Shown here in pieces: positions 26,181-39,100 of a stretch of DNA of 64,000 bases. The position numbers were made by a program, and so were the translations under genes. Every line of letters begins with the position of its first letter. The stretch's first letter is position 1. Below the pieces are notes generated by a model. It made no database searches and was not told the DNA's origin. It worked only from the letters and a program-made list of their open reading frames with translations. The stretch is from Nomia melanderi (lineage: Eukaryota > Arthropoda > Insecta > Hymenoptera > Halictidae): positions 186,001 through 250,000 of the forward strand of contig NW_027475171.1 in assembly GCF_051020985.1 (NCBI RefSeq), in the 5' to 3' direction.

Positions 26181-26759
26181 CTCGGGTGCTATTAGAGATA
26201 GCGCAATAAATCAAAGTGCATTGTCCGTAGGAGGCCCTGGCGCATGAACCTGTGCAGCGGGAACGACCTCGGACCACCAGGGGCCGAGGAAACCACAGTC
26301 TCATGGGGCCGGACACTCAGGGTCAGGGGAAAATCCAATATATATCTGGCGATATCTCGGGTGCTATTAGAGATAGCGCAATAAACCAAAGTGAATTATC
26401 TGCAGGAGGCCCTGGCGCATGAATCTGTGCTGCGGGAACGACCTCTGACCACCAGGGGCCGAGAAAACCACCGTCTCATGGGGCCGGACACTCATGGTCG
26501 GGGAAAAATCCAATATATATCTTGTGATATCTCGGGTGCAATTAGAGATAGCGCAATAAATCAGATTGCATTGTCTGCAGGAGGCCCTGGCGCATGAATC
26601 TGTGCAGCGGTATCTACCTCGGATCACCAGGGTCCGTGAATATCACCGACACATGGGGCCGGGCACTCAGGGTCAGGGAAAAATCAAATATATATCTGGT
26701 GATATCTCTGGTGCTATTAGAGATAGCGCAATTACCCAAAGTGCATTGTCTGTAGGAGG

Positions 26760-28510
26760 CCCTGGCGCATTAATCTGTGCAGCGGGAACGACCTCGGACC
26801 ACCAAGGGCCAAGAAAATTACAGATTTTCGGTATCCGTCACCCAAAGTCATGTAAAAATCCAGCATATCTATGGAGCTTTCTCGGGTGCTATTACGGACA
26901 GCGCAATAAATCAGAGTTCATTGTGTGTAGGAGGCCCTGGCGCATGAATCTGGGCAGCGGGAACGACCTCAGACCACCAGGGGCCGAGAAAATTACAGAT
27001 TTTCGGTATCCGTCACCCAAGGTCATGTAAAAATCCATCATATATCTGGTGATATCTCGGGTGCTATTAGAGATAGCGCAATAAATCAAAGTGCATTGTC
27101 CGCAGGAGGCCCTGGCGCATGAACCTGTGCAGCGGGAACGACCTCGGACCACCAGGGACCGAGGAAACCACAGTCTCATGGGGCCGGACACTCAGGGTCA
27201 GGGGAAAATCCAACATATATCTGGCGATATCTCGGGTGCTATTAGAGATAGCGCAATAAACCAAAGTGAATTATCTGCAGGAGGCCCTGGCGCATGAATC
27301 TGTGCTGCGGGAACGACCTCTGACCACCAGGGGCCGAGAAAACCACCGTCTCATGGGGCCGGACATTCATGGTCGGGGAAAAATCCAATATATATCTTGT
27401 GATATCTCGGGTGCAATTAGAGATAGCGCAATAAATCAGATTGCATTGTCTGCAGGAGGCCCTGGCGCATGAATCTGTGCAGCGGTATCTACCTCGGATC
27501 ACCAGGGTCCGTGAATATCACCGACACATGGGGCCGGGCACTCAGGGTCAGGGAAAAATCAAATATATATCTGGTGATATCTCGGGTGCTATTAGAGATA
27601 GCGCGATAAATCAAAGTGAATTATCTGCCGGTGGCCCTGGCGCGTGCATCTGTGCAGCGGGAACGACCTCGGACCACCAGTGGCCGAGAAAACCCCCGTC
27701 TCATGGGGCCGGAGACTCAGGATCAGGGAAAAATCCAATATATCTGGTAATATCTCGGGTTCTATTACAGATAGCGCGATAAATCAAAGTGCAGTGTCTG
27801 CAGTAGGCCCTGGCGCATGCATTTGTGCAGCGGGAACGACCTCGTACCACCAGGGGCCGAGAAAGCCACCGTCTCATGGGGTCGGACACTCAGGATCAGG
27901 TAAAAATCCAATATAAATCTGGTGATGTATCGGGTGCTATTACAGATAGCGCAATAAATCAAAGTGCATTGTCTGCAGGAGGCCATAGCGCATGAATCAG
28001 TGCAGCGGGAACGACCTCGGACCACCAGGGGCCGAGAAAACCACCGTCTCATGGGGTCGGACTGTCAGGGTCAGGGAAAAATCCAATATATATCTGGTGA
28101 TATCTCGGGTGCTATTAGAGATAGCGCAATAAATCAAAGTGCATTGTCTGCAGGAGGCCCTAGCGCATGAATCTGTGCAGCGGGAACGACCTCGGACCAC
28201 CAGGGGCCGAGAAAACGACCGTCTCATGGGGACGGACACTCAGGGTCTGGGGAAAATCCAATATATATCTGGTGATATCTCGGGTGCTATTAGAGATAGC
28301 GCACTAAATCAAAGTGAATTATCTGCAGGGGGCACTGGCCCATGAATCTGAGAAGCGGGTTTGACCACGGACCACGAGGGACCGAGAAAACCATCGACAC
28401 ATGGGGCCGGACTGTCAGGGTCAAGGAAAAATCCAATATATATCTGGCGATATCTCGGGTGCTATTAGCGATAGCGAAATATATCAAAGTGCAATGTCTG
28501 CAGGAGGCCC
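26760..28510 (+). repeat. Block D HOR, copy D2 (partial)
   Basis: This copy follows D1 at offset 2449 or 2448 until about 28010. It then has one additional monomer (about 27990-28165) and continues at offset 2623 to about 28510. There it switches to the aacctgtgcagcggg, gaggaaaccacagtc monomer type. One monomer near 27735 has lost part of the TA run (caatatatctggtaat). Confidence 0.85.
26800..27050 (+). repeat. Two replacement-block monomers (D2)
   Basis: ccgtcaccc lies at 26835 and near 27009, one monomer apart, matching the pair at 24385 and 24561. The first is followed by tctatggagctttctcggg. Confidence 0.87.
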
Positions 28511-28626
28511 TGGCGCATGAACCTGTGCAGCGGGAACGACCTCGGACCGCCAGGGGCCGAGGAAACCACAGTCTCATGGGGCCGGACACTCAGGGTCAGG
28601 GGAAAATCCAATATATATCTGGTGAT

Positions 28627-29200
28627 ATCTTGGGTGCTATTAGAGATAGCGCAATAAACCAAAGTGAATTATCTGCAGGAGGCCCTGGCGCATGAATCTG
28701 AGCAACGGGAACGACCTCGGACCACCAGGGGCCGAGAAAACCACCGTCTCATGGGGCCGGACACTCAGGGACGGTGAAAAGTCCAATATATATCTGGTGA
28801 TATCTCGGGTGCTATTACAGATAGCGCAATAAATCAAAGTGCATTGTCTGTAGGAGGCCCTGGCGCATAAATGTGGCCAGCGGGAACGACCTCGGACCAC
28901 CAGGATCCGTGCAAACTACCGTCTCATGGGGCCGGACACTCAGGGTCAGGGGAAAATCCAATATATATCTGGTGATATCTCGGGTGCTATTAGAGATAGC
29001 GCAATAATTCAAAGTGCATTGTGTGCAGGAAGCCCTGGCGCATGATTCTGTGCAGCGGGAACGACCTCGGACCATCAGGGGCCGAGAAAACCACCCTCTC
29101 ATGGTGCCGGACTGTCAGGGTCATCGAGAAAAACACATTATATATCTGGTGATATCTCGGGTGTTATTAGAGATAGAGCAATAAATCAAAGTGCATTGTC
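28627..29200 (+). repeat. Block E lead-in segment, repeated at 33873-34446
   Basis: Marked by atatcttgggtgc, gaatctgagcaacggg, cactcagggacggtgaaaag, cataaatgtggccagc, ccaggatccgtgcaaac and one 177-bp monomer. The same run occurs 5246 bp downstream. The following monomer instead matches 35490-35690 (offset 6300), so the lead-in is joined from pieces that are separate downstream. Confidence 0.85.
29090..29165 (+). repeat. 177-bp variant monomer (Block E lead-in)
   Basis: tcatcgagaa at 29121, with the linked ccctctcatggtgcc and gggtgttattag changes. Confidence 0.9.
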
Positions 29201-29351
29201 TGCAGGAAGCCCTGGCGCATGATTCTGTGCAGCGGGAACGACCTCGGACTACCAGGGGCCGAGAAAATCTCCGTCTCATTGGGCCGGACTGTCAGGGTCA
29301 GGGAAAAATCCAATATATATCTGGTGATATCTCGGGTGCAATTAGAGATAA

Positions 29352-32300
29352 CGCAATAAACCAAAGTGTATTGTCTGCAGGAGGCCCTGGCGCATGAATT
29401 TGTGCTGTGGGAACGACCTCGGACCACCAGGCGCCGAGAAAACCACCGTCTCATGAGGCCGGACACTCAGGGTCAGGGAAAAATCCAATATATATCTGGT
29501 GATATCTCGGGTGCTATTAGAGATAGCGCAATAAATCAAAGTGAACTGTCTGTAGGAGGCCCTGGCGCATGAATCTGGCCAGCGGGAACGACCTCGGACC
29601 ACCAGCGGCCGAGAAAACCACCGTCTCATGGGGCCGGACACTCAGGGTCGGGGAAAAATCCAATATATATCTGGTGATATCTCGGGGGCTATTAGAGATA
29701 GCGCTGTAAACCAAAGTGAATTGTCTGCAGGTGGCCCTGGCGCATGAATCTGTGCGGCGGGAACGGCCTCGGATCGCCACGGGCCGAGAAAACCACCATC
29801 TCATGGGGCCGGTCACTCAGGGTCAGGGGAAAATCCAATATATATCTGGTGATATCTCGGGTGCTGTTAGAGATAGCGCAATAAACCAAAGTGAATTATC
29901 TGCAGGAGGTCCTGGCGCATGAATCTGTGCAGCGGGAACGACCTCGGACCACCAGGGGTCGAGAACACCACCGTCTCATGGGGCCGGACACTCAGGGTCA
30001 GGGAAAAATCTATTATATATCTGATGATATATCGGCTGCCATTAGAGATAGCGCGATAAATCAAAGTGCATTGTCTGCAGGAAGCCCTGACGCATGAATC
30101 TGTGCAGCGGGAACGACCTAGGACCCCCAGGGGCCGAGAAAACCACAGTCTCATGGGGCAGAGAACTCAGGGTCAGGGAAAAATCCAATATATATCTGGT
30201 GATATCTCGGGTGCTATTACAGATAGCGCAATAAATCAAAGTGCATTGTCTGTAGGAGGCCCTGGCGCATGAATCTGGCCAGCGGGAACGACCTCGGACC
30301 ACCAGGGGCCGAGAAAACCACCGTCTCATGGGGCCGGACACTCAGGGTCTGGGGAAAATCCAATATATATCTGGTGCTATCTCGGGTGCTATTAGAGATA
30401 ACGCAATAAATCAAAGTGCATTGTCTTTAGGATGCCCTGGCGCATGAATCTGGCCAGAGGGAACGACCTCGGACAACCAGGGGCCGAGAAAACCACCGTC
30501 ACATGGGGCCGGACACTCAGAGTCAGGGGAAAATCCAATATATATCTGGTGATATCTCGGGTGCTATTAGAGAGAGCGCAATAAATCAAAGTGAATAATC
30601 TGCAGGAGGCCCTGGAGCATGCATCTGTGCAGCGGGAACGACCTCGGACCACCAGGGGCCGAGAAAACCACCGTCTCTGTGGCCGGACACTCAGGGTCTG
30701 GGGAAAATCCAGTATATATCTGGTGATATCTCGGGTGCTATTAGAGATAGCGCAATAAACCAAAGTTAATTATCTGCAGGAGGCCCTGGCGAATGCATCT
30801 GTGCAGCGAGAATGACCGCGGACCACCAGGGGCCGAGAAAAAACCGTCTCATGGGGCCGGACACTCAGGGTCAGGGAAAAATCCAGCATATATCTGATGA
30901 TATCTCGGGTGCTATTAGAGATAGCGCAATAAATCAAAGTGCATTGTCTGTAGGTGGCACTGGCGAATGAATCTGTGCAGCAGGAACGACCGCTGACCAC
31001 CAGGGGCCGAGAAAATTACAGATATTCGGAATCCGTCACCCAAGATCATGTAAAAATCCAGCATATATCTGGTGATATCTCGGGTGCTATTACAGATAGC
31101 GCTATAAACCAAAGTGCATTGTCTGTAGGAGGCCCTGGCGCATGAATCTGGGCAGCGGGAACGACCTCGGACCACCAGGGGCCGAGAAAACCACCGTCTC
31201 ATGGGGCCGGACACTCAGGGTCAGGGGAAAATCCAATATATATCTGGTGATATCTCGGGTGCTATTAGGGATAGCGCAATAAACCAAAGTGAACTATCTG
31301 CAGGAGGCACTGGCGCATGAATCTGTGCAGCGGGAACGACATCGGACCACCAGGGGCCGAGAAAACCACCGTCTCATGGGGCCGGACACTCAGGGTCAGG
31401 GAAAAATCCAATATATATCTGGTGATATCTCGGGTGCTATTAGAGAGAGCGCAATAAATCAAAGTGAATAATCTGCAGGAGGCCCTGGCGCATGCATCTG
31501 TGCAGCGGGAACGACCTCGGACCACCAGGGGCCGAGAAAACCACCGTCTCTGTGGCCGGACACTCAGGGTCAGGGGAAAATCCAATATATATCTGGTGAT
31601 ATCTCGGGTGCTATTAGAGATAGCGCAATAAACCAAAGTTTATTATCTGCAGGAGGCCCTGGCGAATGCATCTGTGCAGCGAGAATGACCGCGGACCACC
31701 AGGGGCCGAGAAAAAACCGTCTCATGGGGCCGGACACTCAGGGTCAGGGAAAAATCCAGCATATATCTGATGATATCTCGGGTGCTATTAGAGATAGCGC
31801 AATAAATCAAAGTGCATTGTCTGCGGGAGGCCCTGGCGCATGAATCTGTGCAGCAGGAACGACCTCGGACCACCAGGGGCCGAGAAAACCACCGACACAT
31901 CGGGCCGTACACTCAGGGTCAGGGGAAAATCCAATACAGATCTGGTGAAAATCTCGGGTGCTATTAGAGATAGCGCAATAAACCAAAGTGAATTATCTGC
32001 AGGAGGCCCTGGCGCATGCATCTATGCAACGGGAACGACCTCGGACCACCAGGGGCCGAGAAAACCACCGTCTCATGGGGCCGAAAACTCAGGGTCAGGG
32101 AAAAATCCAATATATATCTGGTGATATCTCGGGTGCTATTACAGATAGCGCAATAAATCAAAGTGCATTGTCTGTAGGAGGCCCTGGCGCATGAATCTGG
32201 CCAGCGGGAACGACCTCGGACCACCAGGGGCCGAGAAAACCACCGTCTCATGGGGCCGGACACTCAGGGTCAGGGGAAAATCCAATATATATCTGGTGCT

Positions 32301-33853
32301 ATCTCGGGTGCTATTAGAGATAGCGCAATAAATCAAAGTGCATTGTCTTTAGGATGCCCTGGCGCATGAATCTGGCCAGCGGGAAGGTCCTCGGACAACC
32401 AGGGGCCGAGAAAACCACCGTCACATGGGGCCGGACACTCAGGGTCAGGGGAAAATCCAATATATATCTGGTGATATCTCGGGTGCTATTAGCGATACGC
32501 AATAACTCAAAGTGCATTGTTTGCAGCAGGCCCTGGCGCATGAATCTGTGCAGCGGGAACGACCTCGGAGCACCAGTTGCCGAGAAAACCACCGTCTCAT
32601 GGGGTCGCACTCTCAGGGTCAGGGAAAAATCCAATATATATCTGGTGATATCTCGCGTGCTATTACAGATAGCGCAATAAATCAAAGTGCATTGTCTGTA
32701 GGAGGCCCTGGCGCATGAATCTGTGCAGCGGGATCGACCTCGGACCACCAGGAGCCGAGAAAACTACCGTCTCATGGGGTCGGACACTCAGGGTCAGGTA
32801 AAAATCCAATATATATTTGGTGATATCTCGGCTGCTATTACAGATAGCGGAATAAATCAAAGTGCATTGTCTGTAGGAGGACCTGGCGCATGAATCTGTG
32901 CAGCGGGATCGACCTCGGACCACCAGGGGCCGAGAAAACCACCATCCCATGGGGTCGGACGCTCAGGGTCAGGGAAAAATCCAATATATATCTGGTGATA
33001 TCTCGGCTGCTATTACAGATAGCGCAATAAACCAAAGTGAATTATCTGCAGGAGGCCCTGGCGCATGAATCTGCGCAGCGGGAACGAGCTCGGAACAGCA
33101 GGGGCCGAGAAAACCACCGTCTCATGGGGCCGGACTGTCTGGGTCAGGGAAAAATCCAATATAAATCTGGTGATATGTCGGGAGCTATTAGAGATAGCGC
33201 AATAAACCAAAGTGCATTGTCTGCAGGAGGCCCTTGCGCATGAATCTGTGCCGCGGGAACGACCTCGGACAAACAGGGGCCGAGAAAACTAACGTCTCAT
33301 GGGGTCGGACACTCAGGGTCAGGGAAAAATCCAATATATATCTGGTGATATCTCGGGTGCTATTAGAGATAGCGCAATAAATCAAAGTGAATTATCTGCA
33401 GGGGCACTGTCGCATGAATCTGAGAAGCGGGATCGACCTCGGACCACCAGGAGCCGAGAAAACTACCGTCTCATGGGGTCGGACACTCAGGGTCAGGTAA
33501 AAATCCAATATATATTTGGTGATATCTCGGCTGCTATTACAGATAGCGGAATAAATCAAAGTGCATTGTCTGTAGGAGGACCTGGCGCATGAATCTGTGC
33601 AGCGGGATCGACCTCGGACCACCAGGGGCCGAGAAAATCACCGTCTCATGGGGCCGGACTGTCAGGGTCAGGGAAAAATCCAATATATATCTGGTGATAT
33701 CTCAGGTGCTATTAGAGATAGCGCAATAAATCAAAGTGAATTATCTGCAGGGGCACTGTCGCATGAATCTGAGAAGCGGGATCGACCTCGGACCACCAGG
33801 GGCCGAGAAAACTACCGTCTCATGGGGTCGGACACTCAGGGTAAGGGAAAAAT
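29352..33853 (+). repeat. Block E long repeat, copy E1 (about 4.5 kb, 39-monomer spacing)
   Basis: The whole segment is repeated at 36177-40678 with a constant offset of 6825 bp, exactly 39 x 175. Odd monomers are shared in order: accaggcgccgag, gatcgccacgggcc, ctctgtggccgg (near 30675 and 31550), gagaaaaaaccgtctc, ggtgaaaatctcggg, attagcgatacgcaataac, and gcaggggcactgtcgc. Only about five base differences were noticed, for example gggggctatt (29694) against gggtgctatt (36519), and tctggccagag against tctgtccagag. The repeat ends at gtaagggaaaaatc. Confidence 0.93.
31005..31075 (+). repeat. Replacement-block monomer (E1)
   Basis: gatattcggaatccgtcacc is followed by caagatcatg. It is identical at 37831-37900 in E2. 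Confidence 0.87.
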
Positions 33854-36176
33854 CCAATATATATCTGGTGATATCTTGGGTGCTATTAGAGATAGCGCAA
33901 TAAACCAAAGTGAATTATCTGCAGGAGGCCCTGGCGCATGAATCTGAGCAACGGGAACGACCTCGGACCACCAGGGGCCGAGAAAACCACCGTCTCATGG
34001 GGCCGGACACTCAGGGACGGTGAAAAGTCCAATATATATCTGGTGATATCTCGGGTGCTATTACAGATAGCGCAATAAATCAAAGTGCATTGTCTGTAGG
34101 AGGCCCTGGCGCATAAATGTGGCCAGCGGGAACGACCTCGGACCACCAGGATCCGTGCAAACTACCGTCTCATGGGGCCGGACACTCAGGGTCAGGGGAA
34201 AATCCAATATATATCTGGTGATATCTCGGGTGCTATTAGAGATAGCGCAATAAATCAAAGTGCATTGTGTGCAGGAAGCCCTGGCGCATGATTCTGTGCA
34301 GCGGGAACGACCGCGGACCATCAGGGGCCGAGAAAACCACCCTCTCATGGTGCCGGACTGTCAGGGTCATCGAGAAAAACACATTATATATCTGGTGATA
34401 TCTCGGGTGTTATTAGAGATAGCGCAATAAATCAAAGTGCATTGTCTGTAGGAGGCCCTGGCGCATGAATCTGGCCAGCGGGAACGACCTCGGACCACCA
34501 GGGGCCGAGAAAATCACCGTCTCATGGGGCCGGACACTCAGGGTCAGGGAAAAATCCAATATATATCTGGTGATATCTCGGGTGCTATTAGAGATAGCGC
34601 AATAAATCAAAGTGCATTGTGTGCAGGAAGCCCTGGCGCATGATTCTGTGCAGCGGGAACGACCTCGGGCCATCAGGGGCAGAGAAAACCACCCTCTCAT
34701 GGTGCCGGACTGTCAGGGTCATCGAGAAAAACACATTATATATCTGGTGATATCTCGGGTGTTATTAGAGATAGCGCAATAAATCAAAGTGCATTGTCTG
34801 CAGGAAGCCCTGGCGCATGATTCTGTGCAGCGGGAACGACCTTGGACCACCAGGGGCCGAGAAAATCACCGTCTCATGGGGCCGGACTGTCAGGGTCAGG
34901 GAAAAATCCAATATATATCTGGTGATATCTCGGGTGCAATTAGAGATAACGCAATAAACCAAAGTGAATTATCTGCAGGAAGCCGTGGCGCATGATTCTG
35001 CGTAGCGGGAACGACCTCGGACGACCAGGGGCCGAGAAAACCACCGTCTCATGGGTCCGGACACTCAGGGTAAGGGAAAAATCCAATATATATCTGGTGA
35101 TATCTCGGATGCTATTACAGATAGCTAAATAAATCAAAGTGCATTGTCTGTAGGAGGCCCTGGCGCATGAATCTGGCCAGCGGGAACGACCTCGGACCAC
35201 CAGGGGCCGAGAAGACCACCGTCTCATGGGGCCGGACACTCAGGGTCAGGGGAAAATCCAATATATATCTGGTGATATCTCGGGTGCTATTAGAGATAGC
35301 GCAATAAATCAAAGTGCATTGTGTGCAGGAAGCCCTGGCGCATGATTCTGTGCAGCGGGAACGACCTCGGACCATCAGGGGCCGAGAAAACCACCCTCTC
35401 ATGGTGCCGGACTGTCAGGGTCATCGAGAAAAACACATTATATATCTGGTGATATCTCGGGTGTTATTAGAGATAGCGCAATAAATCAAAGTGCATTGTC
35501 TGCAGGAAGCCCTGGCGCATGATTCTGTGCAGCGGGAACGACCTCGGACTACCAGGGGCCGAGAAAATCACCGTCTCATTGGGCCGGACTGTCAGGGTCA
35601 GGGAAAAATCCAATATATATCTGGTGATATCTCGGGTGCAATTAGAGATAACGCAATAAACCAATGTGAATTATATGCAGGAAGCCGTGGCGCATGATTC
35701 TGCGTAGCGGGAACGACCTCGGACGACCAGGGGCCGAGAAAACCACCGTCTCATGGGTCCGGACACTCAGGGTAAGGGAAAAATCCAATATATATCTGGT
35801 GATATCTCGGATGCTATTACAGATAGCTAAATAAATCAAAGTGCATTGTCTGTAGGAGGCCCTGGCGCATGAATCTGGCCAGCGGGAACGACCTCGGACC
35901 ACCAGGGGCCGAGAAGACCACCGTCTCATGGGGCCGGACTCTCAGGGTCAGGGGAAAATCCAATATATATCTGGTGATATCTCGGGTGCTATTAGAGATA
36001 GCGCAATAAACCAAAGTGAATTATCTGCAGCAGGCCCTGGCGCATGAATCTGTGCATCGGGAACGACCTCGGACCACCAGGGGCCGAGAAAACCACCGTC
36101 TCATGGGGCCGGACACTCAGGGCCAGGGAAAAATCCAGTATATATCTGGTGATATCTCGGGTGCTATTACAGACAG
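33854..36176 (+). repeat. Spacer between E1 and E2, with a 702-bp duplication
   Basis: Bases about 34765-35466 and 35467-36170 are a tandem pair of four-monomer segments 702 bp apart. Each holds one 177-bp monomer, followed by gtgcaattagagataacgc, gattctgcgtagcgggaac and gccgagaagacc. The 702-bp length is four monomers plus the two extra bases of the 177-bp variant. A third, partial copy lies at 41688-42245 (offset 6998). Confidence 0.87.
34335..35465 (+). repeat. Three 177-bp variant monomers in the E1-E2 spacer
   Basis: tcatcgagaa occurs at 34367, 34719 and 35421 (spacings 352 and 702). Each is flanked by gcaggaagccctggcgcatg-type monomers. Confidence 0.9.
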
Positions 36177-39100
36177 CGCAATAAACCAAAGTGTATTGTC
36201 TGCAGGAGGCCCTGGCGCATGAATTTGTGCTGTGGGAACGACCTCGGACCACCAGGCGCCGAGAAAACCACCGTCTCATGAGGCCGGACACTCAGGGTCA
36301 GGGAAAAATCCAATATATATCTGGTGATATCTCGGGTGCTATTAGAGATAGCGCAATAAATCAAAGTGAACTGTCTGTAGGAGGCCCTGGCGCATGAATC
36401 TGGCCAGCGGGAACGACCTCGGACCACCAGCGGCCGAGAAAACCACCGTCTCATGGGGCCGGACACTCAGGGTCGGGGAAAAATCCAATATATATCTGGT
36501 GATATCTCGGGTGCTATTAGAGATAGCGCTGTAAACCAAAGTGAATTGTCTGCAGGTGGCCCTGGCGCATGAATCTGTGCGGCGGGAACGGCCTCGGATC
36601 GCCACGGGCCGAGAAAACCACCATCTCATGGGGCCGGTCACTCAGGGTCAGGGGAAAATCCAATATATATCTGGTGATATCTCGGGTGCTGTTAGAGATA
36701 GCGCAATAAACCAAAGTGAATTATCTGCAGGAGGTCCTGGCGCATGAATCTGTGCAGCGGGAACGACCTCGGACCACCAGGGGTCGAGAACACCACCGTC
36801 TCATGGGGCCGGACACTCAGGGTCAGGGAAAAATCTATTATATATCTGATGATATATCGGCTGCCATTAGAGATAGCGCGATAAATCAAAGTGCATTGTC
36901 TGCAGGAAGCCCTGACGCATGAATCTGTGCAGCGGGAACGACCTAGGACCCCCAGGGGCCGAGAAAACCACAGTCTCATGGGGCAGAGAACTCAGGGTCA
37001 GGGAAAAATCCAATATATATCTGGTGATATCTCGGGTGCTATTACAGATAGCGCAATAAATCAAAGTGCATTGTCTGTAGGAGGCCCTGGCGCATGAATC
37101 TGGCCAGCGGGAACGACCTCGGACCACCAGGGGCCGAGAAAACCACCGTCTCATGGGGCCGGACACTCAGGGTCTGGGGAAAATCCAATATATATCTGGT
37201 GCTATCTCGGGTGCTAATAGAGATAACGCAATAAATCAAAGTGCATTGTCTTTAGGATGCCCTGGCGCATGAATCTGTCCAGAGGGAACGACCTCGGACA
37301 ACCAGGGGCCGAGAAAACCACCGTCACATGGGGCCGGACACTCAGGGTCAGGGGAAAATCCAATATATATCTGGTGATATCTCGGGTGCTATTAGAGAGA
37401 GCGCAATAAATCAAAGTGAATAATCTGCAGGAGGCCCTGGAGCATGCATCTGTGCAGCGGGAACGACCTCGGACCACCAGGGGCCGAGAAAACCACCGTC
37501 TCTGTGGCCGGACACTCAGGGTCTGGGGAAAATCCAGTATATATCTGGTGATATCTCGGGTGCTATTAGAGATAGCGCAATAAACCAAAGTTAATTATCT
37601 GCAGGAGGCCCTGGCGAATGCATCTGTGCAGCGAGAATGACCGCGGACCACCAGGGGCCGAGAAAAAACCGTCTCATGGGGCCGGACACTCAGGGTCAGG
37701 GAAAAATCCAGCATATATCTGATGATATCTCGGGTGCTATTAGAGATAGCGCAATAAATCAAAGTGCATTGTCTGTAGGTGGCACTGGCGAATGAATCTG
37801 TGCAGCAGGAACGACCGCTGACCACCAGGGGCCGAGAAAATTACAGATATTCGGAATCCGTCACCCAAGATCATGTAAAAATCCAGCATATATCTGGTGA
37901 TATCTCGGGTGCTATTACAGATAGCGCTATAAACCAAAGTGCATTGTCTGTAGGAGGCCCTGGCGCATGAATCTGGGCAGCGGGAACGACCTCGGACCAC
38001 CAGGGGCCGAGAAAACCACCGTCTCATGGGGCCGGACACTCAGGGTCAGGGGAAAATCCAATATATATCTGGTGATATCTCGGGTGCTATTAGGGATAGC
38101 GCAATAAACCAAAGTGAACTATCTGCAGGAGGCACTGGCGCATGAATCTGTGCAGCGGGAACGACATCGGACCACCAGGGGCCGAGAAAACCACCGTCTC
38201 ATGGGGCCGGACACTCAGGGTCAGGGAAAAATCCAATATATATCTGGTGATATCTCGGGTGCTATTAGAGAGAGCGCAATAAATCAAAGTGAATAATCTG
38301 CAGGAGGCCCTGGCGCATGCATCTGTGCAGCGGGAACGACCTCGGACCACCAGGGGCCGAGAAAACCACCGTCTCTGTGGCCGGACACTCAGGGTCAGGG
38401 GAAAATCCAATATATATCTGGTGATATCTCGGGTGCTATTAGAGATAGCGCAATAAACCAAAGTTAATTATCTGCAGGAGGCCCTGGCGAATGCATCTGT
38501 GCAGCGAGAATGACCGCGGACCACCAGGGGCCGAGAAAAAACCGTCTCATGGGGCCGGACACTCAGGGTCAGGGAAAAATCCAGCATATATCTGATGATA
38601 TCTCGGGTGCTATTAGAGATAGCGCAATAAATCAAAGTGCATTGTCTGCGGGAGGCCCTGGCGCATGAATCTGTGCAGCAGGAACGACCTCGGACCACCA
38701 GGGGCCGAGAAAACCACCGACACATCGGGCCGTACACTCAGGGTCAGGGGAAAATCCAATACAGATCTGGTGAAAATCTCGGGTGCTATTAGAGATAGCG
38801 CAATAAACCAAAGTGAATTATCTGCAGGAGGCCCTGGCGCATGCATCTATGCAACGGGAACGACCTCGGACCACCAGGGGCCGAGAAAACCACCGTCTCA
38901 TGGGGCCGAAAACTCAGGGTCAGGGAAAAATCCAATATATATCTGGTGATATCTCGGGTGCTATTACAGATAGCGCAATAAATCAAAGTGCATTGTCTGT
39001 AGGAGGCCCTGGCGCATGAATCTGGCCAGCGGGAACGACCTCGGACCACCAGGGGCCGAGAAAACCACCGTCTCATGGGGCCGGACACTCAGGGTCAGGG

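Larger units (their letters stand above)
24310..26759 (+). repeat. Block D HOR, copy D1 (14 monomers, 2449 bp)
   Basis: The ordered markers are: replacement-block monomer with tatatggagctttctcg; catcatatatctgg; gaggaaaccacagtctc; catggtcgggg; cagattgcattgtc; cagcggtatctacctcgg; gcgcgtgcatctgtgc; and gctattacagatagcacg. This order starts again near 26760, 2449 bp later. Inside D1, bases about 26095-26700 repeat 24521-25126 (offset 1574), so the unit already contains a partial self-copy. Confidence 0.87.
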
